From: Caldifarciminota bacterium
GTDB lineage: Bacteria; Hydrothermota; Tepidihabitantia; SM23-42
Direction: 5' to 3'
Length of the DNA stretch: 5,437 nucleotides
Assembly: GCA_030671005.1 (NCBI GenBank)
Contig: DAOVAN010000114.1
Coordinates: 1-5,437 of the forward strand
Of this stretch, positions 5,379 through 5,437 are shown piece after piece. The notes under the pieces are model-generated. The model worked only from the letters and a program-made list of their open reading frames with translations, was not told the DNA's origin and did not search any database. Every line of letters starts with the position of its first letter. The stretch's first letter is position 1. The translations under genes were made by a program, and so were the position numbers.

Positions 5379-5437
5379 ATGAAAGCAGACTACGTATTGA
5401 AAGAAGCATTTATTCACCTTCGGAAAATTGCACACCT
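5379..5437 (+). CDS. Start of a sigma-54-controlled gene, cut by the window end
   Basis: Only the first 19 residues are visible: MKADYVLKEAFIHLRKIAH. The GGAGG just upstream and the sigma-54 promoter at 5340-5355 support a real gene; ATG 5376 is an alternative start adding one Met. The pattern of an aromatic residue, LKEA, then L-R-K resembles the cytosolic N-terminus of FtsX/MacB-type ABC transporter permeases. That is a guess from too little sequence, and no membrane helix has been reached. This gene is the likely output of the kinase/regulator pair. Confidence 0.6.
   Translation, partial: MKADYVLKEAFIHLRKIAH

Noticed and set aside
5148..5435. 95-codon minus-strand frame over the 3' spacer
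   Set aside because: It overlaps the regulator 3' end, the sigma-54 promoter and the next gene start antisense; the product is Cys/Arg-rich without recognisable domains.

Overview
The window is bacterial DNA with tightly packed genes. The organism is probably an uncultivated member of the FCB superphylum or a nearby candidate phylum (WOR-3-like lineages come to mind). This rests on a secreted Asp-box beta-propeller protein whose C-terminus looks like a type IX secretion (Por) sorting domain, and on an A/C-then-T/G-rich spacer repeat and a GTCATTCC-type palindrome, which I associate from memory with such metagenome-derived genomes. The taxonomic guess is inference only.

Layout. Positions 2-121 (+) hold the last 39 codons of a YraN/UPF0102-like protein. 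Positions 119-362 are a non-coding convergent spacer with a hairpin over the stop codon, a long imperfect inverted repeat containing a 25-nt direct repeat, and two further perfect hairpins. Positions 368-1618 (-) encode the exported propeller protein, read from a near-consensus sigma-70 promoter (1634-1662). The kinase gene diverges from it at 1816, behind its own sigma-70-like promoter (1766-1793). Positions 1816-3861 (+) encode a membrane sensor histidine kinase (about 9 membrane segments, GAF, HisKA, HATPase). Two bases after its stop codon, 3864-5213 (+) encodes an NtrC-family sigma-54-activating response regulator (receiver, AAA+, Fis-type HTH). Positions 5214-5378 are regulatory DNA, and a new gene starts at 5379 (+) and runs off the window.

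How the parts fit. The kinase and regulator form a two-component pair with all key catalytic residues visible. Directly downstream is a very good -24/-12 sigma-54 promoter (GG at 5341-5342, GC at 5353-5354). About 119 bp upstream of its predicted start lies a perfect inverted repeat, GTGTGCA-N6-TGCACAC (5237-5256), with a weaker copy 33 bp further upstream. The simplest reading is that the regulator binds these sites and switches on the adjacent sigma-54-dependent gene. That gene is cut off after about 19 residues, so what the system controls is not visible. A second theme is that all three predicted promoters place the transcript start almost on top of the Shine-Dalgarno sequence, giving 5' leaders of only about 10-16 nt.
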